A model generated the notes under the pieces. That model searched no databases. It had not been told where the DNA came from and was given only the letters and a program-made list of their open reading frames with translations. A stretch of 64,000 nucleotides of DNA from Peristeroidobacter soli (GTDB lineage Bacteria; Pseudomonadota; Gammaproteobacteria; Steroidobacterales; Steroidobacteraceae). The position numbers and the translations under genes are program-made. The DNA lies in NCBI RefSeq assembly GCF_004138485.1, contig NZ_RYEV01000007.1:248001-312000 (forward strand), in the 5' to 3' direction. This document shows, one piece after another, positions 59,809 through 64,000 of this stretch (positions are counted from its first letter, which is position 1; the number at the start of each line of letters is the position of its first letter).

Positions 59809-62063
59809 CAAGTGCGCTCCTCGATCATTTTCAACAGCAGGGCCTGCGCCGGTTTGAAATGAGGCGCTGTGGCGAGTGCATCCAGCAAGTGACGGCGGCT
59901 GCCCGCCTTATCGCCCATCTCACGCAAGGCGCGCGCCATTCCGTAGTGAGCCGGCGCTTCATCCAGCGTATTGAGTGCGAGCAGTGCCTGGAACTCGCGT
60001 AACGCTTCTTCAGCGCGGCCCGCGGTCAGCAACCGTTCGCCCAGTTGTGAGTGCACGTCGGCGTTCAGCGGATCCGAATAGTTCAGAGACACCATCAAGT
60101 CGGTGGCTTCCTGGGCCCGACCCGCTTCGTCGAGCCAACGTGACAGCTCACGCAGAGCGAGCGGATCCCAGCCACCGGCGCGATGGTAGGCCTCCAACGC
60201 GGCGATGGCTTCGGGTCGCCGATTCAACTTGTCGAGCGCCTTGGCCAGCATCAGGTGCGGGCTGTCGCCGCCGACGTGTTCGGGATAGAGCGCGACCGCG
60301 CGACGCGCGGGTTCGATCGCATCGGCCCACCGTTGTTTCTGAATGGCCTGACCCGCCGCGCCCTGTTGCTTCTGCCAGTCCTCGAAGTTCGCGAGCACGG
60401 TCTGGAAGCGGTTGCGCACGAAGGCATCGAACTCCTTGTCGAAGGCCGCCGGCGCGATCTTGAACGTGGCTTCGATGGCCTGCGCCGTCGTGCGCTTGCC
60501 GTCGAACTGCCGCAGCAGTGCGCCGAGCTGCTCGAAGCCCCAGCGCTGCTCGATGAACAGGCACACCAGGCCGGACTGCATGTACGACACCTGCACCTGG
60601 CCGGGATAACTCGGGCGAATGAATCCGGAGTCCAGATCGGCGACCGGCAGGAATTGTTTCTTTTCGAGCGCGGCAATGGCTTCCGGCGGGACCACGACAC
60701 CCGGCGTCGGGCCGGTGCGCCACTCTTCGAACACCGAGATGCCTTCGCTCAACCAGCGCGGCACGTAATGATCGGTGAGCTCCAGCGTGAACACGTGCGC
60801 CATCTCATGCCACAGCGTGCTGCCCCAGTGGAACTCACTCGTCGAGCGACTCGACGGACTGTCCATCGCAACGACATAGCCGAAGGTGACACCCAGCAGC
60901 CCGATGCCGGGCAATGCCGCCACACGCACGGCAAAGTCGTCATGATCCGGATACAGCTCGACCGTCACCGTTTCGCGCGGCTTGAATCCGTAACGCTGCG
61001 TGAAGCTTTGAATGCTCCGGCCGGTGAGATCCAACACATACGGCCGCAGGATTTCGGACTCCTTCTTATGCAGGCGCAGCCGGACTTGATAAGTATCCGG
61101 GCCGATGACGACCGGATCCTCGCTGATCGAGAACTCGTCGATGCGATCCAGCAGGCGCAATGAGTTCACCGTCGTCGGGCTGTAAGGATCGCCGGAGTAG
61201 GCGGCCTGCAAATGCGTACGCGCTTCGTCGACGATCCCGAGTCTGAGCAGATTCGAACCCAGCTCGGCATGCGCGGCCCACAGATCCGGCTGCACCTCCA
61301 CCGCCCGGCGCAACAGCACGGTCGCTTCCTTATAACGACGCCGCATGATCTCGAAGTGCGCGAGCTGCTGATACACGGCGCCATAGCGCGGGTTGTAGTC
61401 GAGAATGCGCTTGATCCATTGATCGGGATTGCCACCGCGCGACATCTCCAACGACGCGCGCAGCGTGTAGACCTCGAGCGGCGGCAGCTTGTCCTTGTTG
61501 ACCACTCGCATGGCGCGATCGAGCGCTTTCTCGGCGTCGTCGAGCTGGCCTTCCTCGAGATCCATCGAAGCGGTGAGCAGATGGCCTTCGACCAGATCGC
61601 TGTCCTGCTTCAGCGCGTCCTCGACCAGCGGCCGCGCCTGCCCTTCGAAGCGCTCGGCATAGACGCTGGCCAGACCGAGCTTGGCATGCACGTCGTTGGG
61701 AAAGACCTTCAGCGCTTCGTTGAACAGGTCGGCGGCGTCGGAATACTGATGCGTCTGAAGAAACAATCGCGCCCAGCGCACGCGGGGCTGCACGGCGCGC
61801 TCATTGCTTTGTACAGCGTCACGGAAAATCTGATTGGCACGCTGAATATCACCGAGCGCCCAGGCGGCTTCCGCTTCGACGATGGGCGTTTGCGATTCGA
61901 GCAGCTTCGTGTAGCAAGTGCGGGCTTGCTCGGTACGACCGCGATACCGATGTTCATCACAGGACCGCAGCTCGACGGCGCGGCGGGGGTCGTAGTCGAT
62001 CGACTGCGCGCCAGCCGTCGTGCCGAGTAACAGCAATACCAAAGTGGCAGTGCGGGTCATCAT
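59808..62063 (-). CDS. Exported TPR protein with gluzincin metallopeptidase domain
   Basis: 751-aa protein. Signal peptide (ATLVLLLLGTTAGAQ), TPR-like repeats to about residue 310 (VRWARLFLQTHQYSDAADLF, LRRAVEVQPDLWAAHAELGS), then a peptidase MA-type domain with the zinc motif His419-Glu420-x-x-His423 (LWHEMAHVF) and third ligand Glu440 in WLSEGISVFEEW, the HEXXH-x16-E spacing of gluzincins, then more TPRs (about 570-740). It should be an active periplasmic peptidase. Start overlaps the preceding stop (ATGATGA). Confidence 0.85.
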   Translation of the reverse strand: MMTRTATLVLLLLGTTAGAQSIDYDPRRAVELRSCDEHRYRGRTEQARTCYTKLLESQTPIVEAEAAWALGDIQRANQIFRDAVQSNERAVQPRVRWARLFLQTHQYSDAADLFNEALKVFPNDVHAKLGLASVYAERFEGQARPLVEDALKQDSDLVEGHLLTASMDLEEGQLDDAEKALDRAMRVVNKDKLPPLEVYTLRASLEMSRGGNPDQWIKRILDYNPRYGAVYQQLAHFEIMRRRYKEATVLLRRAVEVQPDLWAAHAELGSNLLRLGIVDEARTHLQAAYSGDPYSPTTVNSLRLLDRIDEFSISEDPVVIGPDTYQVRLRLHKKESEILRPYVLDLTGRSIQSFTQRYGFKPRETVTVELYPDHDDFAVRVAALPGIGLLGVTFGYVVAMDSPSSRSTSEFHWGSTLWHEMAHVFTLELTDHYVPRWLSEGISVFEEWRTGPTPGVVVPPEAIAALEKKQFLPVADLDSGFIRPSYPGQVQVSYMQSGLVCLFIEQRWGFEQLGALLRQFDGKRTTAQAIEATFKIAPAAFDKEFDAFVRNRFQTVLANFEDWQKQQGAAGQAIQKQRWADAIEPARRAVALYPEHVGGDSPHLMLAKALDKLNRRPEAIAALEAYHRAGGWDPLALRELSRWLDEAGRAQEATDLMVSLNYSDPLNADVHSQLGERLLTAGRAEEALREFQALLALNTLDEAPAHYGMARALREMGDKAGSRRHLLDALATAPHFKPAQALLLKMIEERT

Positions 62064-62974
62064 GGCGTCGCGCCTCCACCAACTTTGGCATCGATCTCCC
62101 GCTGCAGCAGCGCCAGGCGCACCAGCACTTCTTCCAGCTGGTCGTAATACTGTGTATCCGGCAGCGAGGCTTTTTGTTCCTTCACCCGGTTCAAGTCCTG
62201 CTCGATGGTGCCTCGTTGGGTCAGCAACGCCGCCACTTCCGGGTTGTCCGGCGCCAGCGCGGCGGTCCCCAGCCGTGCAATCGTAAAGCGGGCGGAGTTG
62301 TCGCCCTCCATACGTGCGTGCTCGGTCGCCATCGATGTCTCCGCCTTGAAGGCGGCTTCGACTTTGCCGTTCGCAAACGCATACGCTTCAGCGGCCGTGA
62401 CGATCTGATCCTTGTTCGTGTCCGCTGCGTCCGACGCGACCGCTTCCGCCCAGTACTGAGCAAAGCGGGTTGCGGTCTTTTCACCGCCGCTCTTGGTCGC
62501 CGTAATCACCACGCGTTTCGGTTTCCGCCAGCGCTCGATAACGGCGCCGCTGGCGCTGGTGGCATTGATGATCAGTTGATCGCGCGCGGGCAGCTCGTCG
62601 AACAGGCGCGCCAGATCGGTGTCGGTGAGATCGGGACCGGGCAGATTGAATCGATAGTTCTCGCCGTCGAAGCTGCCGTGACCGATGAGCACGATCACGA
62701 CCGAGTCGTTTGCATTCATGCGCGAGGCGAGCGTCTTGAATTCGCGCCGGACCGCGTCGGCCCGGGCCGCATCGCCGCTCAACGCAATGACATTGTTGGT
62801 ACTGCCGGCCGCCGTCTCGGCCGCGCCAGCGACCGCCGCCGCCTGCTCGCGAAATTTCTGTTCGTACGCCGGCTCGCCGCCCAGACCGGCAACTACAAAC
62901 GTGTAGGTCGCGGCGGACGCCGGCAGTGCGCAGGCCGTCGCGAGCAAAGCGGAGATGAAGCGCGCCTCGTTCAC
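62060..62974 (-). CDS. Caspase-fold (C13/C14-like) protein with degenerate active site
   Basis: 304-aa exported protein (signal peptide NEARFISALLATACALPASA). The caspase-haemoglobinase fold is suggested by VVIVLIGHGSFDGENYRF (catalytic-type His99 in GHG) and LDELPARDQLIINATSASG, where families with activity have Cys in place of the TSAS residues; no Cys is near, so it is probably not a cysteine protease. DTNKDQIVTAAEA is an EF-hand-like loop. GTG at 62974 overlaps the stop of the preceding gene (GTGA); the ATG at 63004 is inside that gene. A C-terminal coiled coil (about 250-295) follows. Confidence 0.75.
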   Translation of the reverse strand: MNEARFISALLATACALPASAATYTFVVAGLGGEPAYEQKFREQAAAVAGAAETAAGSTNNVIALSGDAARADAVRREFKTLASRMNANDSVVIVLIGHGSFDGENYRFNLPGPDLTDTDLARLFDELPARDQLIINATSASGAVIERWRKPKRVVITATKSGGEKTATRFAQYWAEAVASDAADTNKDQIVTAAEAYAFANGKVEAAFKAETSMATEHARMEGDNSARFTIARLGTAALAPDNPEVAALLTQRGTIEQDLNRVKEQKASLPDTQYYDQLEEVLVRLALLQREIDAKVGGGATP

Positions 62975-64000
62975 AGTCGCCCCCAGCGCAATCGGAGCAG
63001 CCATTCACCCAGCTTCAGCGCCAGCAACACCAGGAACACGATGGGCAGGTTCCACAGATCCAGCGTCTGCCGCTCGACGATGCCGGCCTTGGAATAGGGA
63101 ATGGCTTGAGACAACGCGGCTAGATCGCGCAAGGGCCAGTAACGTCCGCCGGTGACATTCGCAATACGTTCCAGCAGAGCGCGATGCTGATAAGTGGCGA
63201 AGTGCTCGGCCACGCCGTCGTTACGCAGCACGTGCGTCACGGCCGACCCGACCTCTTTGTCTCCTGAACGTGCGCTCATCTCGATGCGATACAGGCCGGT
63301 GGAAGCGGCATCGAGGGTCGTGGTGTAACGGCCATCGTTCTGCCCGGAGGGTTGCATGAGCTGCTTGAACGGCGTGTCGCGTTCAGGCGCCACCTGTAAT
63401 TCGACCGTGGCATCGCTGATGGGTTCGAAGCGCTCGTCATGCACTTCCGCTTCCAGCCGCACCGTGCGCTCGTCTTCATACACCGTGCGCTCGCCGTTCA
63501 GGGTGACGCGAGCGGGCGCGGTCGCTGAGATGGCGTGCAACAGCTGCCGCCAGAATATTTCATGACTCTGATCGTCGGACGGCATGCGCATCTGCCAGCG
63601 CATCGTGCTCGCCGTCGCCAACACATAAGTAGCGCCGCGCCCGTAATGCTGCCAGATCAGCAAAGGTGAACGGCCTTGTTCACCGTTCGCTTCGAGCAGC
63701 ACGATGGCACCGGGCTTCAAGCGCCCCAGCGCCTGGTAATCGGCCAGCGGCGGCAGATTTTTCCAGCGTTCCAGATTCTTGCGCGGATCGATGTCGAGCC
63801 GGGGTATCGACGACTCGGCGCCATACAGGGTCAGCACCGCCTGACCCGGACGCTGAACGAATTGTGACGGTTGCTTGCCCGTGAGCTGAATGGGCAGCGT
63901 CTGCGCCAACGCGGCGTTCTGCCAGCCGCCGGCCGCCAATCCATAGCGGCCCGCCAGCATCAACACCGTGCCGCCGCGCTTGTCGACGAACTCTTTCAAC
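62971..64000 (-). CDS. Membrane protein with glutamine amidotransferase-like fold, C-terminal part
   Basis: Runs off the right edge; 343 residues are visible. It starts in an amidotransferase-like segment (VDKRGGTVLMLAGRYGLAAG), has SPLLIWQHYGRGATYVLATA, a domain of beta strands of Ig or invasin type (TVYEDERTVRLEAEVHDERF, in part), and a final membrane helix VFLVLLALKLGEWLLRLRW. Resembles the vWA/GATase-like membrane proteins that open many MoxR loci. First visible gene of the minus-strand operon. Confidence 0.75.
   Translation of the reverse strand, partial: LKEFVDKRGGTVLMLAGRYGLAAGGWQNAALAQTLPIQLTGKQPSQFVQRPGQAVLTLYGAESSIPRLDIDPRKNLERWKNLPPLADYQALGRLKPGAIVLLEANGEQGRSPLLIWQHYGRGATYVLATASTMRWQMRMPSDDQSHEIFWRQLLHAISATAPARVTLNGERTVYEDERTVRLEAEVHDERFEPISDATVELQVAPERDTPFKQLMQPSGQNDGRYTTTLDAASTGLYRIEMSARSGDKEVGSAVTHVLRNDGVAEHFATYQHRALLERIANVTGGRYWPLRDLAALSQAIPYSKAGIVERQTLDLWNLPIVFLVLLALKLGEWLLRLRWGRL

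Noticed and set aside
1-64000. CRISPR arrays, tRNA or rRNA genes, insertion sequences, prophage
   Set aside because: Looked for regularly spaced repeats, cloverleaf-like sequences, transposase motifs and phage structural genes; none seen.

Overview
The window looks like the chromosome of a free-living, GC-rich gammaproteobacterium, most like Steroidobacter or other Steroidobacteraceae/Xanthomonadales relatives. That placement is inferred from gene content (PrkA-YeaH-SpoVR trio, MexEF-OprN-like efflux operon, large TonB-dependent receptor with an SDR partner, MoxR/DUF58/BatA locus, several GGDEF proteins); no rRNA or other phylogenetic marker is present. No rRNA, tRNA, CRISPR array, insertion sequence or prophage was found. 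Coding density is high almost throughout, except for an accessory patch at about 46.35-47.94 kb.

Layout. 1-2.9 kb: start of an LpxR-type lipid A deacylase (runs off the left edge), a LysR regulator, a methyltransferase and an Hsp20 chaperone. 3.0-5.4 kb: Lon protease. 5.4-10.7 kb: the stress module prkA-yeaH-spoVR, with a near-consensus sigma-54 promoter in the leader. 10.7-14.9 kb: NmrA-like oxidoreductase and divergent LysR regulator, two secreted proteins of unknown function, a glutathione S-transferase. 15.1-21.1 kb: complete RND tripartite efflux operon. 21.2-28.1 kb: a 58-aa protein, dGTPase, a long Lhr helicase, a GIN-domain lipoprotein. 28.4-36.8 kb: two membrane diguanylate cyclases, class I fructose-1,6-bisphosphatase, an unusual free-standing ketosynthase, a PAS-HisKA-REC protein lacking its ATPase domain, a LysR regulator. 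37.0-41.4 kb: a citrate synthase homologue with an altered catalytic residue, an acetolactate synthase gene behind a classical branched-chain amino acid attenuator, a CsaA-like tRNA-binding protein, a thioesterase. 41.5-46.3 kb: MarC, TetR, TonB receptor, 3-hydroxybutyrate dehydrogenase. 46.4-47.9 kb: an orphan integron gene cassette with recognisable attC sites and a SymE-like toxin gene interrupted by an in-frame TGA. 47.9-51.2 kb: MFS permease, histidine kinase, small CxxC protein.

51.2-64 kb is a long minus-strand operon whose genes mostly overlap by 1-4 bases: amidotransferase-like membrane protein (runs off the right edge), degenerate caspase-fold protein, TPR protein with a gluzincin metallopeptidase domain, MoxR ATPase, DUF58 protein, BatA-like vWA protein, a 1250-aa DUF4175-like membrane/coiled-coil protein, and a DUF4159 protein. 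This is a MoxR/vWA chaperone locus joined to two protease-fold proteins, probably an envelope quality-control or signalling complex whose substrate is unknown.

The observations I rate highest are the ilv attenuator (leader peptide, antiterminator and terminator all legible), the solitary integron cassette, the MoxR-peptidase-caspase operon, the ATPase-less hybrid kinase, the Asp-to-Glu change in the citrate synthase homologue, the free-standing ketosynthase, and a two-hairpin intergenic repeat found twice just downstream of plus-strand stop codons.
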